A stretch of DNA of 64,000 nucleotides from an uncultured Sphingomonadaceae bacterium (GTDB taxonomy: Bacteria; Pseudomonadota; Alphaproteobacteria; Sphingomonadales; Sphingomonadaceae). The notes under the pieces were generated by a model, which was given only the letters and a program-made list of their open reading frames with translations, ran no database searches and had not been told where the DNA came from. Positions 1 through 6,642 of this stretch are shown here, one piece after another; positions within the stretch are counted from its first letter, which is position 1; every line of letters begins with the position of its first letter. The stretch covers positions 744,001-808,000 of the forward strand of contig CANMQE010000001.1 in NCBI GenBank assembly GCA_947499975.1, read 5' to 3'. The position numbers and the translations under genes are program-made.

Positions 1-610
1 GCTGCGATACTTCCTCCTGCGAGAATTTTCCTTCGGGCAGGATGGCAGCTATTCCGCACAAGCTATTGTAAGCAGGGCAAATTCAGAACTGGCGAACAGT
101 TTCGGAAATCTTGCCCAGCGCACGCTATCGCTCCTGTTCAAGAATTGCGAAGGACAGCTTCCGCCGATCAACGATGCGACTGCCGACGACGATGCCCTGC
201 GCCAGCACGTCGAACGGGTGATCGTTCAGGAGATGCCTGCCGCGTTCACGGATCTGGCTTTCGCGCAAGCGCTGGAAGCTTGGATGGGCGCGGTTTTCGC
301 GTGCAACGCCTATGTCGATGCACAAGCACCCTGGGCGCTGAAGAAGACCGACCCGGAACGGATGAAAACCGTTCTGGCCACGCTCTACATCTGCATCGCA
401 CAGCTGGCTGTGGCCGTCATTCCCGTCATGCCCGCGTCCATGGGCAAACTGCTGGAACAGATGGGCATCACGCCCGATCTGCGCAGGTTCGATGCAATCC
501 GCACGCATTGGTATCCCGCCCTTGTCGATAGCAATTTCCACCTGGAAAAACCGCAGGGCATCTTCCCGCGTCTCGAATTGCCGGAGACGCCGTCTGAGGA
601 GAGCGCCTGA
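1..610 (+). CDS. metG: Methionyl-tRNA synthetase, C-terminal part (5' end outside window)
   Basis: Charges tRNA-Met with methionine in the cytoplasm. Only the last 202 residues are visible, read in frame from base 2. The segment ELANSFGNLAQRTLSL is typical of the start of the MetG anticodon-binding helical domain. It is followed by the conserved WALKKTDPERM stretch and the region ending in PRLE. No C-terminal EMAP/Trbp111-like dimerisation domain is present: the protein ends about 10 residues after FPRLELP, as in short-form MetG. The stop codon overlaps the start of the TatD gene (TGATG), so the two are probably translationally coupled. The truncation comes from the window edge, not from mutation. 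Confidence 0.95.
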   Translation, partial: LRYFLLREFSFGQDGSYSAQAIVSRANSELANSFGNLAQRTLSLLFKNCEGQLPPINDATADDDALRQHVERVIVQEMPAAFTDLAFAQALEAWMGAVFACNAYVDAQAPWALKKTDPERMKTVLATLYICIAQLAVAVIPVMPASMGKLLEQMGITPDLRRFDAIRTHWYPALVDSNFHLEKPQGIFPRLELPETPSEESA

Positions 611-1407
611 TGGGTCATGCCGCGCCGCTGATCGACAGCCATTGCCACCTGAATTACAAGGGCCTCGTCGAGCGACAGGACGAGGTGCTGGCCAACGCAC
701 GCGAGGCCGGCATCTCCGGCTTCCTCAACATCTCCACCCGCCAGAGCGAATGGCGCGACGTGGTGGCCACGGCGGAACGCGAAAGCGACGTCTGGGCAAC
801 GGTCGGCATCCACCCGCACGAGGCGGACAAGCACGCCGATCTCGGCCGCAAGGTGCTGCGCGATGCGACGGACCATCCGCGCGTCATCGGCATTGGCGAG
901 AGCGGCCTCGATTACTATTACGACAAGTCGGACCGCAATGTGCAGCAGGCGCTGTTTCGGATGCATATCGACGTTGCACGCGAGACAGGCCTGCCGCTGG
1001 TGATCCACACGCGCGATGCGGAAGATGACACTGCCTCGATCCTTGCAGACGAATTGGGGAAGGGGGCTTTCCCCGCGCTGATCCACTGCTTCACCGCCAG
1101 TGCGGAGTTCGGCCGCAAGGTTCTGGACCTTGGCCTTACCATCTCGATTTCGGGGATCGTCACGTTCAAGAATGCGCGCGACCTGCAGGAATTCGCCAAG
1201 GAAGTGCCTGCCGACCGGCTGCTAGTGGAAACGGACAGCCCGTTTCTCGCACCGGTACCCCACCGGGGCAAACCTTGCGAACCGGCTTTCGTAAGGCATA
1301 CGGCGCAATTCGTTGCGGACCTTCGCGGTGAAGATATCTCTGATCTCGCTGCAAACACGTCTCGCAACTTCATGAGTTTGTTCACAAAAGCCGGGAAGCC
1401 CACGTGA
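610..1407 (+). CDS. TatD family metal-dependent hydrolase (YcfH-like DNase)
   Basis: A 265-residue TIM-barrel metallohydrolase of the TatD family, whose characterised members are metal-dependent nucleases. Visible metal-site motifs are DSHCHL (His11 and His13), the Glu in GIGESGLDYYYD (about residue 97), HTRDAED, HCFTASAEF and the C-terminal LLVETDSPFL with its metal-binding Asp. Length matches the family. It overlaps the metG stop by one base and its own stop overlaps the next start (GTGA), so it lies inside a metG-tatD-MBL operon, an order common in alphaproteobacteria. The physiological substrate cannot be read from the sequence. Confidence 0.93.
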   Translation: MGHAAPLIDSHCHLNYKGLVERQDEVLANAREAGISGFLNISTRQSEWRDVVATAERESDVWATVGIHPHEADKHADLGRKVLRDATDHPRVIGIGESGLDYYYDKSDRNVQQALFRMHIDVARETGLPLVIHTRDAEDDTASILADELGKGAFPALIHCFTASAEFGRKVLDLGLTISISGIVTFKNARDLQEFAKEVPADRLLVETDSPFLAPVPHRGKPCEPAFVRHTAQFVADLRGEDISDLAANTSRNFMSLFTKAGKPT

Positions 1408-2171
1408 AGCTGGTGGTACTGGGATGCGGCACTTCTACAGGTGTGCCGCGCATCGGGAATGACTGGGGTGACTGCGATCCTGCAGAGCCGAAAAACCGCC
1501 GCAGCCGTGTTTCCATCCTGGTCGAGAGCAACGAGGGAAAGCGCCTGCTGGTGGATACTTCGCCGGACTTGCGAAACCAGTTGCTGGGCAACGGGATTGA
1601 CAGGCTGGATGGTATTTTCTGGACGCACGACCACGCCGATCACTGTCACGGTATCGATGATTTGCGGCCCTTGCGGTTCGGGCGCGGAGGGCCGCTGGCG
1701 GGTTTTGCATCCACGGAGACGTGCAGACGGCTCCGCAACCGCTTTGGCTATGTGTTCGCAGGCCAGTATGGCTATCCCACGATTGTGGAACTCAGCACGC
1801 TGGACACGCTGCGCATCCATGCGGGCTTTGGCGTCGATACGGCGGAAATGCCGCACGGGCCGATGAATACCACGGCTTATCGCTTTGAAGCGGACGGAAA
1901 ATCAATAGGTTATGCAACGGACTTCGCAGAAATTACAGAGGACATGATCGACCTTTTCGACGGCGTGGACATCCTCGTTACGGACTGCCTCAGGCGTGAA
2001 AAGCATCCCACGCATGCAAATCTGGCGATGGCGCTGGATCTTGCAGAACGCACGGGCGCCGGAACAACGGTCCTTTCGCATCTCGACAAGAGCATGGATT
2101 ATGCAACATTGAGTAGCGAAACGCCGGACAACGTCCTGGTCGGCTACGATGGAATGGAGCTGGTTGCTTGA
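1404..2171 (+). CDS. MBL-fold metallohydrolase, PhnP-like
   Basis: A 255-residue metallo-beta-lactamase-fold hydrolase starting at GTG, which overlaps the tatD stop by four bases. The core metal motif THDHADHCHGIDDLRPL lies near residues 71-87. Further ligands are expected from MPHGPMNTTAYR, YATDFAE and VLSHLDKSMDY. The N-terminal VVLGCGTSTGVPRIG is typical of the PhnP/cyclic-phosphodiesterase-like MBL group. Its position after metG and tatD is conserved in many alphaproteobacteria, outside any phosphonate operon. A role in phosphonate use is therefore not supported, and the substrate remains unknown. Confidence 0.88.
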   Translation: MKLVVLGCGTSTGVPRIGNDWGDCDPAEPKNRRSRVSILVESNEGKRLLVDTSPDLRNQLLGNGIDRLDGIFWTHDHADHCHGIDDLRPLRFGRGGPLAGFASTETCRRLRNRFGYVFAGQYGYPTIVELSTLDTLRIHAGFGVDTAEMPHGPMNTTAYRFEADGKSIGYATDFAEITEDMIDLFDGVDILVTDCLRREKHPTHANLAMALDLAERTGAGTTVLSHLDKSMDYATLSSETPDNVLVGYDGMELVA

Positions 2172-2335
2172 GCTCAGTATCGCTCGTCTCGATCATCGCC
2201 TTGCTAGGCTGGCTGGTTCTGGCCCTGGGAGCGTATCGCTCGCACCAGGTGAGCACCTCGAAAACGATCAGGATGCTTTTGATCTGGGGATGCATTTTTG
2301 CTGGGCTGACGCTGGTTTTCAGCTTGGTGATCTGA
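2168..2335 (+). CDS. Tiny two-helix membrane protein, hypothetical
   Basis: A 55-codon reading frame starts at TTG and overlaps the stop of the MBL gene by four bases (TTGA). The purine-rich GGAATGGAG lies about 9 bases upstream as a possible ribosome-binding site. The product has two hydrophobic stretches, about residues 5-22 (SLVSIIALLGWLVLALGA) and 36-55 (RMLLIWGCIFAGLTLVFSLV), joined by a short basic polar loop. That layout suggests a small inner-membrane hairpin protein. It completes the metG-tatD-MBL operon by translational coupling. Function is unknown, and the TTG start is inferred from the overlap. Confidence 0.55.
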   Translation: MSSVSLVSIIALLGWLVLALGAYRSHQVSTSKTIRMLLIWGCIFAGLTLVFSLVI

Positions 2336-2381
2336 ACGGGGCAGCCGGGAACCACTCCGATAGCGCCGCAATTAATTTAAC

Positions 2382-2395
2382 ATAATATATATTAT
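2382..2395. promoter_or_regulatory. AT-only 14-bp palindrome in the mazG upstream region
   Basis: ATAATATATATTAT is a perfect palindrome. It sits in a strikingly AT-rich island (about 2370-2425) between the tiny membrane protein and mazG, within otherwise GC-rich DNA. The island is the likely promoter region of mazG. The palindrome may be an operator or simply promoter AT-richness. No clear -35/-10 pair can be assigned with confidence. Confidence 0.4.
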
Positions 2396-2427
2396 CAATC
2401 TATTCCTAGCGAGAGTATAGCTACCTG

Positions 2428-3189
2428 ATGTCCGACGAGTTGACCCGCCTGCTCTCGATCATGGCTCGCCTGCGTGACCCAAGTCGCGGTTGTGAATGGG
2501 ACGTCGCGCAAACATTCGAGACAATTGCGCCATACACGATCGAGGAAGCCTACGAGGTTGCCGACGCCATCGAGCGCGGCGATATAGCCGATCTACGTTC
2601 CGAACTTGGCGATCTCTTGTTGCAGGTGGTGTTTCACGCCCGCATCGCGGAGGAAGCCGGCCATTTCGCCTTCAAGGATATCGCACGCGCCATCGCGGAC
2701 AAGATGGAAGCCCGGCATCCGCATATCTTCGGCGATGAAGGCGGCGTGATGGATACCCGCCGCTGGGAAGATATCAAGGCGGCCGAACGCGCGGACAGCG
2801 GCGCCACAAGCACGATGGACGGTGTCGCCCGCGCCTTGCCGGCCTTGATGCGCGCGGAAAAGCTGCAGAAGCGCGCCACGCGAGACGGTTTCGACTGGCC
2901 GGACCATGAAGGCCCGGCTGCAAAGCTGGTCGAGGAAATGGAGGAACTGCGCGAGGCTGACGGTCAATCCCGCGCGGAAGAGGCAGGAGACCTGTTGTTT
3001 GCCGCCGTCAACCTGGTGCGCTCATACGGTGTGGGCGCAGAAGATGCGCTCAAGGCGGCAAACGCAAAGTTCGAGCGGCGATATCGCGCAATGGAAGCCT
3101 TGGCCGGCGACAGTTTCGGCACGCTCGATCTCGATGCGCAGGAAGACTTGTGGCAACAGGTTAAACGCAGCGAGCGCGGGCAAGCCTAG
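2428..3189 (+). CDS. mazG: Nucleoside triphosphate pyrophosphohydrolase MazG
   Basis: Hydrolyses (d)NTPs to NMP and pyrophosphate as a house-cleaning enzyme. At 253 residues it has both MazG repeats. The N-terminal one carries the metal-binding EEAYEVADAIERGD and ELGDLLLQVVFHARIAEE segments (about residues 30-75). The C-terminal one carries KLVEEMEELREA and EEAGDLLFAAVNLVR (about residues 167-200). The IEEAYEV and ELGD acidic motifs expected for Mg2+ are intact. Its stop codon overlaps the hflX stop by three bases on the opposite strand, so there is no room for a terminator between the two converging genes. Confidence 0.95.
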   Translation: MSDELTRLLSIMARLRDPSRGCEWDVAQTFETIAPYTIEEAYEVADAIERGDIADLRSELGDLLLQVVFHARIAEEAGHFAFKDIARAIADKMEARHPHIFGDEGGVMDTRRWEDIKAAERADSGATSTMDGVARALPALMRAEKLQKRATRDGFDWPDHEGPAAKLVEEMEELREADGQSRAEEAGDLLFAAVNLVRSYGVGAEDALKAANAKFERRYRAMEALAGDSFGTLDLDAQEDLWQQVKRSERGQA

Positions 3190-4484
3190 AGCGTTTCGAA
3201 ACGGCCCCATTCCTTTTCCGTCAGGCGCACTTCGACGTGGCGCATCGGGCCTTCCTTGCCCTGCCCGCCATCATTGTCCGACAGAACTTCGCCATGCGCA
3301 TGCAGCCACGCGATACGCGCGCCATCTGCGGCGGGAATCATCAGGGAATGTAGCCGCGCACCTTCGGTCAGAACCCTGCCAAGTTGTTCTCCGAGAGCCT
3401 CCACACCTTCGCCGGTGATCGCCGAGATCGGCAAAACCTTGTCGTCGTTGGCGGCGATGGCCGTGAGTTCTTCGCGCAGTTCCGGGTCAAGTAGGTCCCA
3501 CTTGTTCCACACTTCGATAATTGTGGCAGGGTCCCCTTGCCCCTCGTCTTCCTCATCGGTGACGCCGAGATCGGCCAGCACCTGCATCACCTGCTTCTTC
3601 TGCGAGGCGGTGTCGGGATTGGCGATGTCGCGAACGTGCAGGACGATATCGGCAGCGGTCACTTCCTCCAGCGTGGCGCGGAATGCGGCAACGAGCTGGG
3701 TAGGAAGATCGGAAATGAAGCCCACCGTATCGGACAGGATCGCCTTCTCCACGCCCGGCAGGGTGATTGCCCGCATGGTGGGATCAAGCGTCGCAAACAG
3801 CAGATCTTCCGCCATCACGTGTGCGCCGGTCATACGATTGAACAGCGTGGACTTGCCCGCATTGGTATAACCGACCAGCGCGATCACGGGCCAGGGCGCC
3901 CTGCCCCTTCGCTTTCGGTGCAGTTCGCGGGTCTTGCGCACCTGTTCCAGTTCGCGGCGCAGCCGTGCCATGCGATCGCGGATCATGCGGCGGTCAGCCT
4001 CGATCTGGGTTTCGCCCGGACCGCCGAGGAAGCCGAAGCCACCACGCTGGCGTTCCAGGTGAGTCCAGCTGCGCACGAGGCGACTGGCCTGATAATCCAG
4101 ATGCGCCAGCTCGACTTGCAGGCGACCTTCGGCGGTCGCCGCTCTTTCGCCGAAGATTTCGAGGATCAGGCCGGTGCGGTCGATGACCTTGCGACCGATC
4201 TTTTCTTCCAGGTTGCGTTGCTGAATGGGGGACAGCGCGCCGTCCACGATGATCAGTTCGGCCTCGTGCAATTCGCAATCGCTGGCGATGCGCTGCACCT
4301 GGCCCTCACCGAAAAGAGTGTTCGGACGAACCTCGCGCACGGGTATGATGAACGCCTCTGCCACGACGATGCCGATGGCGAGCGCCAGGCCCTTGGCCTC
4401 CTCGAGACGCGAGGTCGGGTCATCGTCGCGGCGCTGGCCGCGGATGTCAGGGCAAACGACAAGTGCCCGCGCGCCGCGGGTCAC
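3186..4484 (-). CDS. hflX: Ribosome-associated GTPase HflX
   Basis: A 432-residue GTPase that in characterised bacteria binds the 50S subunit and helps split stalled or heat-damaged ribosomes. The N-terminal HflX domain contains FGEGQVQRIAS. The glycine-rich FGFLGGPGETQIEADRR linker is present. The G domain has GYTNAGKSTLFN (Walker A, about residue 205), DTVGFISDLP and NKWD. The start is GTG, with AGAAGG about 6 bases upstream. No ATG exists in frame between it and hfq, which lies 26 bp upstream. It is the last gene of the dusB-ntrBC-ntrYX-hfq-hflX arrangement. Confidence 0.95.
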   Translation of the reverse strand: MTRGARALVVCPDIRGQRRDDDPTSRLEEAKGLALAIGIVVAEAFIIPVREVRPNTLFGEGQVQRIASDCELHEAELIIVDGALSPIQQRNLEEKIGRKVIDRTGLILEIFGERAATAEGRLQVELAHLDYQASRLVRSWTHLERQRGGFGFLGGPGETQIEADRRMIRDRMARLRRELEQVRKTRELHRKRRGRAPWPVIALVGYTNAGKSTLFNRMTGAHVMAEDLLFATLDPTMRAITLPGVEKAILSDTVGFISDLPTQLVAAFRATLEEVTAADIVLHVRDIANPDTASQKKQVMQVLADLGVTDEEDEGQGDPATIIEVWNKWDLLDPELREELTAIAANDDKVLPISAITGEGVEALGEQLGRVLTEGARLHSLMIPAADGARIAWLHAHGEVLSDNDGGQGKEGPMRHVEVRLTEKEWGRFETL

Positions 4485-4510
4485 TTCGCCTTCTATGTCA
4501 TCATCGATAA

Positions 4511-5083
4511 TCAGTCGTTGTCGCCTTCGCCATCGTCGTCGAGTTCGTCATCGGAAAGATCGACCGGGCGGTCAGGCTGGATCGTCGACACCGCGTGCTT
4601 GTAGGCAAGCTGGACGTAGCCATCCCGCTCCAGCAGCATGCAGAAGAGATCGAAGCTGGCGATCCGGCCTTGCAGCATCACGCCGTTCACAAGGAACATG
4701 GTGACCTGGACTTCGGCATCGCGAACGCGCGTGAGGAAAATGTCCTGCAGCAGCCGCACCTTGCGATTGCCGTTCGGTCCGACTCCGAACTGCTCGGCAT
4801 CCACGGGCTGGCCCGGCATTATCGTGGAGATCGCGTGCTTGTAGACCAGTTGGGACTGGCCATCGCGGCGAAGCAGGATCGAGAAATTGTCGAACCAGGT
4901 GACGATACCCTGCAGCTTCACGCCCTTCACTAGGAACATGGTAACCGGCGTCTTTTCACGGCGAAGGTGATTCAGGAAAACGTCCTGCAGATTGGCGTTC
5001 TTTGCCGCCGGGGCCGCTTTTTCGGCGCGCGGTTCAGGCTTTTCGACCGGTCGCGGTCGCGCTGAAAGGGTGCCCTTATTCAT
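4511..5083 (-). CDS. hfq: Tandem-domain RNA chaperone Hfq (two Hfq folds in one chain)
   Basis: This 190-residue protein contains two complete Sm/Hfq domains instead of the usual single domain of about 80 residues. Domain 1 (about residues 31-92) runs from [18 protein letters not shown] to the signature [10 protein letters not shown]. Domain 2 (about 110-172) runs from [18 protein letters not shown] to [10 protein letters not shown]. Both keep the YKH motif of the proximal RNA face. The N-terminus is a Pro/Ala/Lys-rich tail and the C-terminus is very acidic ([16 protein letters not shown]). The ATG at 5083 is chosen because it precedes the domain pair at a natural distance; an in-frame extension to 5137 exists but looks like leader. 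A ring of three two-domain chains is the obvious inferred assembly. Confidence 0.93.
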   Translation of the reverse strand: MNKGTLSARPRPVEKPEPRAEKAAPAAKNANLQDVFLNHLRREKTPVTMFLVKGVKLQGIVTWFDNFSILLRRDGQSQLVYKHAISTIMPGQPVDAEQFGVGPNGNRKVRLLQDIFLTRVRDAEVQVTMFLVNGVMLQGRIASFDLFCMLLERDGYVQLAYKHAVSTIQPDRPVDLSDDELDDDGEGDND

Positions 5084-5236
5084 TATACCTGTTCCATCGT
5101 TCTTGGCGGGATCGAACCCGCAATCTGGAGGCCTCATGCGTCAGGCATGAGACTTGCCGACTGCACTTTTGTGCATTGCAGCGATATATGAATGAAAAGC
5201 CGGAGGACGCAAATAGTTCCTTAGCGAAAAGCAGCT
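5084..5236 (-). promoter_or_regulatory. Structured hfq leader with three stem-loops and a tRNA T-arm-like hairpin
   Basis: This gap between ntrX and hfq holds three consecutive perfect hairpins in the hfq direction. They are TGCAC-AAAA-GTGCA (5162-5175), CTCATGC-CTGAC-GCATGAG (5133-5151) and GCGGG-TTCGAT-CCCGC (5106-5121). The last resembles a tRNA T-arm, but its loop is six bases instead of seven and no matching acceptor strand is present, so it is not a functional tRNA. Neither a T-tract nor a terminator is apparent. The region could be a regulated 5' UTR, since Hfq autoregulates its own mRNA in other bacteria, or could hold the hfq promoter. Confidence 0.5.
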
Positions 5237-6622
5237 TTAGTCCGTATCTTCGCCATTATTGCGCTCGTTCATGCCCAAGAGTTTGAGCTTCCTGTGCAAT
5301 GCCGAACGTTCCATTCCGATGAAGCCGGCCGTTTTCGAGATATTACCCGAAAAACGGCGGATCTGAATGCGCAGATACTCGCGTTCAAAGCTTTCACGTG
5401 CCTCGCGCAGGGGCACGCCCATCAGGGAAGACATGCCGCTGCCCTCCTCTCCCGATCCACCGGTGATTTCCGAAGGGAGCATGCCGGGCGTGATCGCCTT
5501 GAAATCCTCGCGCGGGGCCAGGATCACCGTGCGTTCGATCACATTGCGCAACTGGCGCACGTTGCCGGGCCAGTCATAGGCCTGCATCGCGGCGAGCGCT
5601 TCGGGCGCGATGGTCGGCGGCTCCAGCCCCTGTTCGCGGGCGTAGCGGGTGAAGAAATGATCGGCCAGCGCGGGAATATCGTCGCGCCTGTCCGACAGTG
5701 GCGGAATTTCGATCGGTACCACGTTCAGCCGATAGAACAGATCCTCGCGGAAACGCTTTTCCTCGATCTCGGTCAGCAGATCGCGCGCGGTGGAGGATAC
5801 CACGCGCACATCCACGCCCACCTGCCGATTGCCCCCGACGCGCACGAAGCTCTGATCCGTCAGCACCCGCAGGATGCGGGCCTGCGTGCTTTCGGGCATA
5901 TCCGCCACTTCATCCAGATACAGCGTACCGCCATCGGCAAGTTCCAGCAGGCCCGCGCGCACAAGCTTGCCATCAGCCTCTTCGCCGAACAGCTCGTTCT
6001 CGAAAAGCTCGGGCGTGATCCGGGCGGAGTTGACGGTGACGAAGGCCTTGTCGGCCCGCGGGCTCCAGGCATGCAGCAACCGGGCTGCCACCTCCTTGCC
6101 TGCACCTGCCGGCCCGCTCACCAATACCCGGCTTCCGGTGTTCGCCACGCGCTTAAGAGTAGCGCGCACGGTGTTGATCACGCTGGAATTTCCCGTGAAC
6201 TCATCGGGTGACGCCATGCCTTCGCGCAGCCGCTCGTTCTCGCGCCGCAACCGCTCTGTTTCCGTGGCGCGCGCTACCAGGTGGAGCAGCTTCTCCGCCT
6301 CGAAAGGCTTCTCGATGAAGTCCATCGCACCGCGGCTCACGGCGGACACCGCCGTATCCACGTTGCCGTGGCCGGAGAAGATGATCACGGGCAGGTTCGG
6401 CTCGCGCATCTTGATCGCGTCCAGCACTTCCAGCCCGTCCATCTTGCTGCCGTGCAGCCACACGTCCAGCAGCACGAGGCTGGGTCGCCGCTCGTCGATC
6501 ATGGCGAGCGCGCTGTCGCTGTCTCCGGCGGTGCGGCATTCGTAGCCCTCGTCGCTGAGCACTCCAGCCACGAGGTCGCGGATATCGCGTTCGTCGTCGA
6601 CCACTAGGATATCGAGCGCCAT
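5237..6622 (-). CDS. ntrX: Nitrogen/redox response regulator NtrX, sigma-54-activator-like with degenerate GAFTGA loop
   Basis: A 461-residue NtrC-family response regulator partnered with the membrane kinase NtrY. The receiver domain (1-120) has Asp9/Asp10, phospho-acceptor Asp53 in LLDVWLHGS and the conserved EKPFE lysine. The AAA+ domain (about 140-370) has Walker A GPAGAGKEV and TLYLDEVADMP. The C-terminal Fis-type HTH is GNISKTAGFIGMERSALHRKLK. The GAFTGA loop that contacts sigma-54 is replaced by GEEADGKLVRAG. This is a recognised feature of alphaproteobacterial NtrX and implies it does not act as a classic sigma-54 activator. It lies 20 bp after ntrY. Confidence 0.93.
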   Translation of the reverse strand: MALDILVVDDERDIRDLVAGVLSDEGYECRTAGDSDSALAMIDERRPSLVLLDVWLHGSKMDGLEVLDAIKMREPNLPVIIFSGHGNVDTAVSAVSRGAMDFIEKPFEAEKLLHLVARATETERLRRENERLREGMASPDEFTGNSSVINTVRATLKRVANTGSRVLVSGPAGAGKEVAARLLHAWSPRADKAFVTVNSARITPELFENELFGEEADGKLVRAGLLELADGGTLYLDEVADMPESTQARILRVLTDQSFVRVGGNRQVGVDVRVVSSTARDLLTEIEEKRFREDLFYRLNVVPIEIPPLSDRRDDIPALADHFFTRYAREQGLEPPTIAPEALAAMQAYDWPGNVRQLRNVIERTVILAPREDFKAITPGMLPSEITGGSGEEGSGMSSLMGVPLREARESFEREYLRIQIRRFSGNISKTAGFIGMERSALHRKLKLLGMNERNNGEDTD

Positions 6623-6642
6623 TCAGTACTCTCCTGATAATA

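Noticed and set aside
5101-5175. Possible tRNA gene upstream of hfq on the minus strand
   Set aside because: The T-arm-like hairpin has a six-base loop, the neighbouring hairpin lacks the conserved U33 and purine 37, and no 5' acceptor strand pairs with the putative 3' end. Kept only as a structured leader.
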